Positions 1-5,468 of a stretch of 10,873 bases of DNA are shown here, piece by piece. The DNA lies in contig CABUDN010000088.1 in NCBI GenBank assembly GCA_902490355.1, forward strand, positions 1 to 10,873. Reading direction: 5' to 3'. The notes beneath the pieces were generated by a model. It saw nothing but the letters and a program-made list of their open reading frames with translations, searched no databases and was not told the DNA's origin. Positions within the stretch are counted from its first letter, which is position 1, and each line of letters opens with the position of its first letter. The position numbers and the translations under genes were made by a program. Source of the stretch: an uncultured Oscillibacter sp. Lineage in GTDB: Bacteria > Bacillota > Clostridia > Oscillospirales > Oscillospiraceae.

Positions 1-216
1 CGGTTCGCCAGTTTCTGGAGTTTGCCCGAACCTTCTATGTTTCCGATAGAGAGACAAAAGCTGCACAAGGAGGACAAATACGGGGAAATCTGTGTGATAG
101 TTGCGGATAGGCGGGAAAAATGGAGTTAAAATAAATAAAATGAACACGGGATATTTGTGCAAAAAGCATAAATATGAACGTTTTTTGTCCATACCCTTTC
201 TTTTGAGGTTAAAAAC

Positions 217-225
217 TGATAAAAT
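217..225 (+). promoter_or_regulatory. Extended -10 promoter for the OPT transporter
   Basis: A TG-N-TAAAAT extended -10 element sits about 60 bases before the transporter start codon. The hexamer at the expected -35 position (197-202, TTTCTT) is weak, as is common when the extended -10 is present. An alternative reading is TTGAGG at 203-208 with TATGCA at 225-230 (16-base spacer). Transcription would begin near 232. Confidence 0.42.
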
Positions 226-235
226 ATGCACGCTG

Positions 236-255
236 TTTGACAAAAATACGTCAAA
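236..255. promoter_or_regulatory. Inverted repeat in the OPT leader, possible operator
   Basis: TTTGAC at 236-241 and GTCAAA at 250-255 are perfect 6-base inverted half-sites separated by 8 bases. The repeat lies just downstream of the predicted transcription start, where a repressor could block initiation. No regulator family is assigned, and the half-sites are short enough to arise by chance in AT-rich DNA. Confidence 0.25.
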
Positions 256-287
256 AAGCAGAAAAAAAGAGAAAGGGATTTATTGGA

Positions 288-2174
288 ATGTCCAAAAAGA
301 ACAGCGACTTTAAGCCGTACATTCCTGCGGACCGTGTGGTTCCGGAATTTACGGTGACGTCCGTCCTGATCGGCATCATTCTGGCCATCGTATTTGGCGC
401 GGCCAATGCCTATCTGGGACTGAAGGTGGGTATGACCATCTCCGCATCCATCCCCGCAGCCGTGATTTCCATGGCAATCATTCGTGTGATTCTGCGCCGG
501 GACTCCATTTTGGAGAACAACCTGGTACAGACCATCGGCTCCGCCGGTGAGTCCGTGGCGGCAGGCGCCATTTTCACTCTGCCGGCTCTGTTCCTGTGGG
601 CCAAGGAAGGCGTCATCAGCATGCCCAGCGTGGTGACTCTGGGTCTGGTGGCCCTGGTGGGCGGCGTTCTGGGCGTCATCTTCATGGTGCCTCTGCGTCA
701 GGCCCTGATCGTGGAGGAGCACGGCGTGCTGCCCTTCCCCGAGGGTACTGCCTGCGCCGAGGTGCTGCTGGCCGGTGAGGAAGGCGGCAGCAAGGCCGGT
801 GTGGTGTTCTCCGGTCTGGGTCTGGCGGCACTCTATAAGCTCGTCAGCGACGGCCTCAAGATCTTCCCCAGCGAGATCGGCCACGACATTGCGTTCTACA
901 AGGGTTCCTCCATCGGCATTCAGGTGCTGCCCGCCCTGGCGGGTGTGGGCTATATCTGCGGCCCCAAGATTTCCAGCTTCATGTTTGCCGGCGGCACCCT
1001 GAGCTGGTTTGTCATTATGCCACTGATCGCCCTCTTCGGCGGTGACGCCGTTGTGTTCCCGGGCACGGATCCCATCAGCACCCTGGCGCCCTCCGCTCTG
1101 TGGAGCACCTATGTCAAGTACATCGGCGCCGGCGCTGTGGCGACGGGCGGTATCATCAGCCTGATCAAGAGCTTCCCCCTGATCGTGCGGACCTTCAAGC
1201 AGGCCATGCAGGGCATGAAGAGCGCCGGTAAGGCATCCATGCTGCGCACCGAGCAGGATATCCCCATGCCGGTGCTGCTGGTGGCCATGGTGGTCATCGC
1301 TGTGGCGATCTGGCTGCTGCCTGCTTTCCCGGTGAACCTGCTGGGCGCCTTGATTGTGGTGGTCTTCGGCTTCTTCTTTGCTACCGTGTCCTCCCGGATG
1401 GTGGGCCTGATCGGCTCTTCCAATAACCCGGTGTCCGGTATGGCCATTGCCACCATCATCATCACCACGATTCTTCTGAAGGTTACCGGAACCACCGGTA
1501 CGGTCGGTATGACCGGCGCGATCTGCATCGGCGGCATCATCTGCGTCATCGCGGCTATCGCCGGCGACTGCTCTCAGGACCTGAAGACCGGCTTCATTCT
1601 GGGTGCAACCCCCAAGAAGCAGCAGATCGGCGAGATCATCGGTGTGGTGGCCTCCGCCGCTGTCATCGGTTTCGTGCTCTATCTGATGAACGCCGCCTGG
1701 GAGTTCGGCGGCAGTGAGATCCCCGCTCCCCAGGCTACCATGATGAAGATGCTGGTGGAAGGCATCATGAATGCCCAGCTGCCCTGGGCTCTGATCCTCA
1801 CCGGTGTGGGCGTTGCCATTGTGGCGGAGATCGTGGGCATTCAGGTGATGCCCTTCGCCGTGGGTATGTACCTGCCCTTCAGCCTCAGTGCCGGCATTAT
1901 GGCCGGCGGCGTGGTCCGCTGGTTCATGGAGCGGCGCAAGAACGTCTCTGAGGAGGAGCGTCGGGCTGGCGTGGACCGCGGCGTGCTGTACACCTCTGGT
2001 CTGATTGCAGGCGAAGGCCTGATGGGCGTGATCCTGGCGGGCATTGCCGCAGCCAAGCTCAACATTGACTGCTCCGGTATTCTGAACCTGGGCAGCATCG
2101 GCAGCATTGTGCTGTTCCTGGCGCTGCTGGGCTCTCTGGTGTACGTCTGCATGGGCGGCAAGAAGAAGGCCTAA
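288..2174 (+). CDS. OPT-family oligopeptide transporter
   Basis: This is a 628-residue integral membrane protein of the OPT superfamily. The family takes up small peptides or, in the YSL branch, metal chelates, by secondary transport across the cytoplasmic membrane. Family-typical blocks are visible: NAYLGLKVGMTISASIPA near residues 40-57, GSAGESVAAGAIFTLPAL shortly after, and PFPEGTACAEVL around residue 147. Many glycine-rich hydrophobic segments follow to the C terminus, which ends in a lysine-rich tail (GGKKKA). The length matches the bacterial OPT group. The ATG at 288 is preferred over an upstream in-frame start at 237 because a GAAAGGGA Shine-Dalgarno-like stretch precedes it and the hydrophilic N terminus then begins MSKKN, as in relatives. 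A PqqD-like gene lies 103 bases downstream on the same strand. The exact substrate cannot be read from sequence. The gene is intact. Confidence 0.93.
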   Translation: MSKKNSDFKPYIPADRVVPEFTVTSVLIGIILAIVFGAANAYLGLKVGMTISASIPAAVISMAIIRVILRRDSILENNLVQTIGSAGESVAAGAIFTLPALFLWAKEGVISMPSVVTLGLVALVGGVLGVIFMVPLRQALIVEEHGVLPFPEGTACAEVLLAGEEGGSKAGVVFSGLGLAALYKLVSDGLKIFPSEIGHDIAFYKGSSIGIQVLPALAGVGYICGPKISSFMFAGGTLSWFVIMPLIALFGGDAVVFPGTDPISTLAPSALWSTYVKYIGAGAVATGGIISLIKSFPLIVRTFKQAMQGMKSAGKASMLRTEQDIPMPVLLVAMVVIAVAIWLLPAFPVNLLGALIVVVFGFFFATVSSRMVGLIGSSNNPVSGMAIATIIITTILLKVTGTTGTVGMTGAICIGGIICVIAAIAGDCSQDLKTGFILGATPKKQQIGEIIGVVASAAVIGFVLYLMNAAWEFGGSEIPAPQATMMKMLVEGIMNAQLPWALILTGVGVAIVAEIVGIQVMPFAVGMYLPFSLSAGIMAGGVVRWFMERRKNVSEEERRAGVDRGVLYTSGLIAGEGLMGVILAGIAAAKLNIDCSGILNLGSIGSIVLFLALLGSLVYVCMGGKKKA

Positions 2175-2194
2175 GTCATTTGTGTATCACCGGC

Positions 2195-2223
2195 GGCCCG
2201 GTCCCCGTTCCGGGGGCCGGGCC
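2195..2223 (+). terminator. GC-rich hairpin after the OPT gene
   Basis: A 12-base-pair stem (2195-2206 with 2212-2223, one G-T pair) with a 5-base loop lies 20 bases after the OPT stop codon. It is followed by CGGTTTACTC rather than a U-run. It may therefore attenuate transcription or protect the transporter mRNA 3' end rather than stop transcription before the PqqD-like gene. Confidence 0.45.
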
Positions 2224-2277
2224 CGGTTTACTCTTGGAAAGAGCTCTTTTCTGACGCGTATCAAGGAGGAATCTGAC

Positions 2278-2628
2278 GTGAAAAAGAAACAGGCGGCAAA
2301 TTATCTCGAATATATTCCTGTCCGCAATCCCGCCACAGAATTTACGCAGGATTCGGCGGGGATCATTACGCTGAAAAAGGAGTGGACCGGATTTTACAGC
2401 CGGATTGCCCAGAAGTTTTTCCATAAGCCCCGTTTCAGCAAGATTGCATTGGATGGATACGGCAGCTTCATTTGGAAAAGCATCGATGGCTGCAAGGATG
2501 TCTATGCCCTTTCCAAGGAGCTGGATGAGGCGTTTCCGGATATGGAGAAATCCCTGCCAAGGCTTATTAAGTTCCTGGAAATTCTCCGCGACCATCAGTT
2601 TATTACCTGGAAAGAACAAACCCATTGA
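2278..2628 (+). CDS. PqqD-like small protein (RiPP recognition element fold)
   Basis: This 116-residue protein resembles the PqqD family (PF05402). The family fold is a small winged helix that binds leader peptides of ribosomally made, modified peptides and presents them to a radical SAM enzyme. The recognisable core is LDGYGSFIWKSIDG followed by KDVYALSKELDEAF, then a leucine-rich helix (LPRLIKFLEILRDHQFI), matching the PqqD pattern 'L-x-x-x-G-x-x-x-W-x-x-x-D-G'. The N-terminal segment TGFYSRIAQKFFHKPRFSKI is typical of the clostridial subgroup. The start is GTG at 2278, chosen because AAGGAGGA stands just before it. A longer reading frame from 2107 overlaps the OPT gene and has no ribosome site. 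No radical SAM enzyme or precursor peptide is visible, so a link to the neighbouring peptide transporter is only suggested by position. Confidence 0.75.
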   Translation: MKKKQAANYLEYIPVRNPATEFTQDSAGIITLKKEWTGFYSRIAQKFFHKPRFSKIALDGYGSFIWKSIDGCKDVYALSKELDEAFPDMEKSLPRLIKFLEILRDHQFITWKEQTH

Positions 2629-2632
2629 CAGA

Positions 2633-2670
2633 AGGCCTCCGGATGAATGCCGGAGGCCTCTTGACTTTTT
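2633..2670 (+). terminator. Intrinsic terminator after the PqqD-like gene
   Basis: A 10-base-pair stem (2633-2642 with 2650-2659) and 7-base loop lie five bases after the stop codon. CTTGACTTTTT follows, with a five-T run at 2666-2670. The tail doubles as the -35 region of the next promoter. Confidence 0.85.
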
Positions 2671-2689
2671 GAAGAAAGCATGCTATCCT
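2661..2689 (+). promoter_or_regulatory. Promoter of the ars operon
   Basis: TTGACT (2661-2666) and TATCCT (2684-2689) are separated by exactly 17 bases, close to the sigma-A consensus. Transcription should start around 2696, inside the ArsR-like operator. The -35 box is embedded in the tail of the preceding terminator, so the two operons are packed without spare sequence. Confidence 0.72.
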
Positions 2690-2692
2690 CTT

Positions 2693-2714
2693 CACATCAA
2701 ATATTTTTGATTTG
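2693..2714. promoter_or_regulatory. ArsR-type operator 1 (before arsR)
   Basis: Half-sites CACATCAAATA and TTTTTGATTTG form a 22-base imperfect palindrome with 9 of 11 positions paired. It lies immediately downstream of the -10 box and covers the predicted start site. The core ATCAAA...TTTGAT resembles known Gram-positive ArsR operators. The same sequence recurs as a perfect palindrome at 3056, which strongly supports a shared regulator. Confidence 0.75.
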
Positions 2715-2723
2715 AGGGCTGGA

Positions 2724-3020
2724 ATGGAACAGATACACCAAGAACATGCAAGAGTCTTTCGGGCGCTGTGCGATCCCAAGCGGCTGGCGATTTTGGCGCT
2801 GCTGCGGGAGGGGGAGCAGTGCGCCTGCATGCTCATGGACCGGTTGGGGATGGGACAGTCTGCGGTTTCCTACCACATGAAGATCCTGTGTGAATCCGGT
2901 ATTGTGGCCAGCCGTCAGGAAGGAAAATGGACCTATTACTGGCTGGATTCGTCGGGCAGCCAGGCTGCGGCTGAGTTGCTGGTGCGCCTGACGACACCCC
3001 AAGCAGAGGCGCAGCCCTGA
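2724..3020 (+). CDS. arsR: ArsR-family metalloid-responsive repressor
   Basis: This 98-residue winged-helix repressor (ArsR/SmtB family) would bind its operators until arsenite or an organoarsenical releases it. Residues 9-30 carry the family start HARVFRALCDPKRLAILALLREGE. The recognition helix region is LGMGQSAVSYHMKILCESG (about 41-59), and the wing is RQEGKWTYYWLD. A Cys-x-Cys pair (Cys33, Cys35; QCACML) occupies the position of the ELCVCDL-type arsenite site, and Cys16 and Cys56 are further possible ligands. The ATG at 2724 is chosen because GAGGG precedes it by five bases. A TTG at 2712 lies inside the operator and is less likely. It is the first gene of the ars operon and should repress itself and the permease genes. 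Confidence 0.88.
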   Translation: MEQIHQEHARVFRALCDPKRLAILALLREGEQCACMLMDRLGMGQSAVSYHMKILCESGIVASRQEGKWTYYWLDSSGSQAAAELLVRLTTPQAEAQP

Positions 3021-3046
3021 AAAGCCATCGAAGGATGGCTTTTTTT
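3021..3046 (+). terminator. Intrinsic terminator between arsR and the permease
   Basis: Stem AAAGCCATC (3021-3029) pairs with GATGGCTTT (3034-3042) around a GAAG loop, with a seven-T run from 3040 to 3046. It begins directly after the arsR stop codon, so most arsR transcripts should end here. Confidence 0.85.
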
Positions 3047-3055
3047 CGGGAAAAA

Positions 3056-3077
3056 CACATCAAAAATTTTTGATGTG
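3056..3077. promoter_or_regulatory. ArsR-type operator 2 (before the permease)
   Basis: A perfect 22-base palindrome made of CACATCAAAAA and its exact complement TTTTTGATGTG. It lies between the arsR terminator and the permease ribosome site (AAGGAGG at 3085-3091). It shares its arm sequence with operator 1. I do not see a clear -35/-10 pair here. TATAAG at 3082 could be a -10, but its -35 position is poor. The operator may therefore control a weak local promoter or block read-through transcription. Confidence 0.75.
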
Positions 3078-3098
3078 AAAATATAAGGAGGCAATGTG

Positions 3099-4115
3099 AT
3101 GGCAGGATTGGTATGGGAATGGATTCAGACACAGCTGTTGGGGATGCAGTGGCTCAGTGATCTGGTAGGAACGGGTTTAGAGCGCATGGGACTGGACCTG
3201 ACATCCCGGCTGGGGGGAAGCATTCAGTTTTTTCTCTATGATGTTGGGAAAATCTCGCTGCTGCTTGTGACACTGATCTTTGCGGTTTCCTACGTGCAAA
3301 GCTATTTTCCGCCGCAGCGCAGCCGCCGGATCTTGGGGCGGTTCCGGGGATTGCAGGCCAATGTGTTTGGGGCACTGCTGGGGACGGTGACCCCCTTTTG
3401 CTCCTGTTCTTCCATTCCGCTGTTTATGGGCTTTACGGGAGCGGGGATCCCGCTGGGGGTGACCTTTTCCTTCCTGATCTCCTCTCCCATGGTGGACTTG
3501 GGCAGCCTGGTGCTGCTGATGAGTATTTTCGGCGCCCGCGTGGCGGTGATCTATGTGGCGGCGGGACTGGTCATTGCGGTATGCGGCGGCACCCTGATTC
3601 AGAAGCTGCGTCTGGACGATCAGGTGGAGCCATTCGTGCGGGCCGGAAGTGGAGCAGATGGTGAGCAGACGCAGGTGCCGACCCAGAAGGAGCGGCTGCA
3701 GGAAGCGGCCCAGCAGGCGGCCTCCACATTCCGTAAGGTGCTGCCCTATATTCTGGTAGGCGTCGGGGTCGGAGCGGTTATTCACAACTGGATCCCGCAG
3801 GATTGGATTCTGGGGCTGCTGGGGAACGGAAATCCCTTGGGGGTGCTCGTGGCAGTGGCGGTAGGAATTCCTATGTATGCAGATATTTTCGGGACCATTC
3901 CGGTAGCGGAGGCACTGTTGGCCCGGGGGGCAGATCTGGGAACGGTGCTGGCATTCATGATGGCAGTGACTACACTGAGTCTGCCGTCTTTGATCCTGCT
4001 GCGCAAGGCGATCAAGCCCAAACTTCTGGTGATCTTTATCGGCGTATGCGCATTGGGAATTTTGCTGGTGGGATATGGGTTCAATGCCGGGCAGGCATGG
4101 ATTGGACCCCTGTAA
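3099..4115 (+). CDS. arsP: DUF318/ArsP-type permease, probable arsenical exporter
   Basis: This 338-residue membrane permease belongs to the DUF318/SO_0444 group (PF03773), which includes ArsP, an exporter of trivalent organoarsenicals. The hallmark TPFCSCSSIP lies at residues 98-107, with Cys101 and Cys103 in the conserved pair. About eight hydrophobic segments are visible, with a hydrophilic loop (about residues 176-210, rich in Gln and Glu) splitting the protein into two halves. The second half contains a related membrane block ending VAVGIPMYADIFGTIPVAEALLARG. ATG 3099 is preferred to GTG 3096 because AAGGAGG lies seven bases before it. It is followed 19 bases later by the thioredoxin-like gene. 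Location between arsR and arsC supports an arsenic role. Other DUF318 members are linked to other metals, so the substrate is inferred. Confidence 0.82.
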   Translation: MAGLVWEWIQTQLLGMQWLSDLVGTGLERMGLDLTSRLGGSIQFFLYDVGKISLLLVTLIFAVSYVQSYFPPQRSRRILGRFRGLQANVFGALLGTVTPFCSCSSIPLFMGFTGAGIPLGVTFSFLISSPMVDLGSLVLLMSIFGARVAVIYVAAGLVIAVCGGTLIQKLRLDDQVEPFVRAGSGADGEQTQVPTQKERLQEAAQQAASTFRKVLPYILVGVGVGAVIHNWIPQDWILGLLGNGNPLGVLVAVAVGIPMYADIFGTIPVAEALLARGADLGTVLAFMMAVTTLSLPSLILLRKAIKPKLLVIFIGVCALGILLVGYGFNAGQAWIGPL

Positions 4116-4134
4116 AATAAGGAGGAATGACGAG

Positions 4135-4428
4135 ATGAACTGGTTTGGAAAACAGACGGCTCCCCGGAATGAAGGGGACGCAAACGCCCCGGTGAAGGTG
4201 CTGGGGATGGGCTGCGCAGGCTGCCGGGAGCTGGAGAAAGTCACCCGGCAGGCCATGGCGGAGCTGGGGCAGCCGGATGGTGTGGAATATGTGACCGATC
4301 CCGCCCGGATTGCCGCTTTGGGGGTGATGACGACTCCGGCCCTGATGATAGATGGAAAGGTTGTATCCAGCGGACGGCGGCTGAGCAGGGAAGACGTGAA
4401 AGACCTGCTGCGCAGGAGCGGCCGATGA
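4135..4428 (+). CDS. Thioredoxin-like redox-active disulfide protein
   Basis: This 97-residue protein fits the Thioredoxin_3 / 'redox-active disulfide protein 2' family (PF13192). The active-site pair is GMGCAGC with Cys27 and Cys30, and the cis-proline loop is VMTTPAL with Pro68, followed by the strand MIDGKVVSSG. An amphipathic C-terminal helix (SREDVKDLLRRSGR) completes the fold. The start at 4135 has GGAGG at 4121-4125. The gene overlaps arsC by four bases (ATGA), so translation is likely coupled. In this operon it could reduce the arsenate reductase disulfide, or help pass arsenicals to the permease. Homologues commonly accompany DUF318 permeases, so the coupling may be with the permease rather than with ArsC. 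Confidence 0.85.
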   Translation: MNWFGKQTAPRNEGDANAPVKVLGMGCAGCRELEKVTRQAMAELGQPDGVEYVTDPARIAALGVMTTPALMIDGKVVSSGRRLSREDVKDLLRRSGR

Positions 4429-4838
4429 GTAAGCCGGTTGTAGCGTTTGTCTGCGTGCACAACGCCTGCCGCAGCCAGATCGCGGAGGCGCTGGGCAGGC
4501 TGCTAGCAGGCGATGTGCTGGAGAGCTGCTCCGCGGGGACGGAGCCGAAAGACCGCATCGATCCCAACGCAGTGCGTCTGATGCGGACGCAATATGGTGT
4601 GGAGATGGAGCGCAGTCAGCACCCCAAGTCATGGGAATCGCTCAAACCGGTGGATTTGCTCATTACCATGGGCTGCGGCGTCTCCTGCCCCGTTCTGCCC
4701 TGCCGCCTGCGGGAGGACTGGGGGCTGGAGGACCCCACCGGCTGCGGGGATGCGGCCTATGAGAAGGTGATCCGACAGATCCATGAGAAGGTGCTGGATC
4801 TGCGCCGGCGCCTGGAAGCGGGCTTGATGCTGCAATAG
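4425..4838 (+). CDS. arsC: Arsenate reductase, low-molecular-weight phosphatase type
   Basis: This 137-residue protein would reduce arsenate to arsenite in the cytoplasm using a thiol relay. The phosphatase-like loop CVHNACRS gives nucleophile Cys10 and Arg16 in the required Cys-x5-Arg spacing. The acid region is REDWGLEDPTG, with Asp103 as probable general acid. Cys84, Cys88 and Cys93 in ITMGCGVSCPVLPC provide candidate relay cysteines, as in thioredoxin-dependent ArsC enzymes. The size agrees with the staphylococcal plasmid-type family. Its ATG overlaps the stop of the thioredoxin-like gene, making that protein a natural candidate reductant. It is the last gene of the operon and is followed by a strong hairpin. 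A protein tyrosine phosphatase role is the alternative but is much less likely in this context. Confidence 0.9.
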   Translation: MSKPVVAFVCVHNACRSQIAEALGRLLAGDVLESCSAGTEPKDRIDPNAVRLMRTQYGVEMERSQHPKSWESLKPVDLLITMGCGVSCPVLPCRLREDWGLEDPTGCGDAAYEKVIRQIHEKVLDLRRRLEAGLMLQ

Positions 4839-4842
4839 AGTA

Positions 4843-4884
4843 CGTCCCCCAACGGCACAGCTGCCGTTGGGGGACGATGCTTTT
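4843..4884. terminator. Terminator between convergent ars and feo operons
   Basis: A perfect 15-base-pair stem (4843-4857 with 4862-4876) closes on a CAGC loop. On the plus strand it is followed by ATGCTTTT, and on the minus strand it begins just after the regulator stop codon. The U-run is short in both directions, but the stem is very stable. It probably serves both operons. Confidence 0.75.
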
Positions 4885-5245
4885 ACGCCCTTGCGCACAG
4901 CACACGGCGCACATGGGCAGGCAGTGCGGCGGCCAGCACACAGGCCAGCTCCGCTGTCTCAGAATCTGAGAGACAAAGTTCCAACAGGGGCAAACGGTGC
5001 TGGACCATGTCCACGCATGCGGCGTATTCCTGTGCCAGCAGAGCGCCCCGCTCCGTCAGACGGACTTTTCCGTAAGGTTCTTTGGCCAGCAGCCCCCGCT
5101 GGGCCAGAACGCCCAGCATCCGGGTTACAGAGGGCTTGGAGACGCCCATGCGCCGGGATACTTCCACGGCCGCCACGCCGGTATGGCTGCCCATCAATTC
5201 GTATACAGCCAGCAGATATCGCAGATTGGTCTGGGTGATGTCCAT
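4883..5245 (-). CDS. DtxR-family transcriptional regulator with degenerate metal sites
   Basis: This 120-residue protein has a DtxR/MntR-type N-terminal winged helix: TGVAAVEVSRRMGVSKPSVTRMLGVLAQRGLL then YGKVRLTERG (residues 22-67). It would be the local regulator of the iron genes. It is short for the family, with only a brief dimerisation region and no SH3-like domain. By eye alignment, His83 is kept, but the N-terminal ligands of MntR (Asp8, Glu11) correspond to Arg9 and Leu12. The DtxR triad Cys-x2-Glu-His appears as Cys102-V-L-Ala-Ala. The start at 5245 is chosen because GGAAGGAG precedes it. A start at 5284 falls within the upstream hairpin. It lies 57 bases after the Cys-rich peptide gene on the same strand. 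A MarR-like origin is possible but less likely. Confidence 0.72.
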   Translation of the reverse strand: MDITQTNLRYLLAVYELMGSHTGVAAVEVSRRMGVSKPSVTRMLGVLAQRGLLAKEPYGKVRLTERGALLAQEYAACVDMVQHRLPLLELCLSDSETAELACVLAAALPAHVRRVLCARA

Positions 5246-5265
5246 CCGATTCTCCTTCCCGTCTG

Positions 5266-5295
5266 AAAACCGGGGCGCGGACATTGTCCGCGCCC
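5266..5295 (-). terminator. Hairpin and T-run between the feo genes and the regulator
   Basis: A 10-base-pair stem (5273-5282 with 5286-5295) with a 3-base loop is followed on the minus strand by CCGGTTTT. It lies between the Cys-rich peptide stop and the regulator ribosome site. Termination here would lower regulator expression relative to feoB. No separate promoter for the regulator is obvious in the remaining space. Confidence 0.6.
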
Positions 5296-5302
5296 TGTGT
5301 GA

Positions 5303-5449
5303 TTATTTGTGCTGGCAGTGCTTGCAGTTGGAGCAATCACCGGAGCAGGAACCGCCGGATTTGTGGGAGCGCCACAGGGAACGAATGGCCAGTCCCACGA
5401 CTGCTGCCAGAATCAGCCCCACAATGGCATTGCCGAGAAAAGCAGGCAT
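5303..5449 (-). CDS. FeoB-associated Cys-rich membrane peptide
   Basis: This 48-residue gene matches the FeoB-associated Cys-rich membrane protein family (PF12669). One N-terminal membrane helix (about residues 3-22, FLGNAIVGLILAAVVGLAIR) is followed by a basic linker. A C-terminal cluster SCSGDCSNCKHC follows, with Cys35, Cys39, Cys42 and Cys45. A full-strength ribosome site (AGGAGGTGG) stands six bases before the ATG, and the gene begins 19 bases after feoB, so it is surely translated with it. Family members are thought to help FeoB, perhaps by binding iron at the inner face of the membrane, but this is not established. Confidence 0.9.
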   Translation of the reverse strand: MPAFLGNAIVGLILAAVVGLAIRSLWRSHKSGGSCSGDCSNCKHCQHK

Positions 5450-5468
5450 GGAATCCACCTCCTGTTAT

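Noticed and set aside
1..129. Possible 3' end of an upstream gene entering from the left
   Set aside because: Two plus-strand frames stay open from the edge (to stops at 110 and 129), but neither translation is recognisable and the stretch is too short to decide. It may be non-coding. The rest of 130-216 is AT-rich and I see no gene in it.
205..230. CodY-like box in the OPT leader
   Set aside because: The AT-rich sequence does not match the CodY consensus palindrome well enough, and this stretch is better explained as an extended -10 promoter.
126..884. Open frame of 252 codons on the minus strand at the left edge
   Set aside because: Mostly antisense to the OPT gene with the same His, Gln and Gly bias. 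No start signal.
3177..4460. Open frame of 427 codons on the minus strand opposite the permease and arsC
   Set aside because: It covers two clear plus-strand genes and reads as His, Gln and Arg rich non-protein-like sequence.
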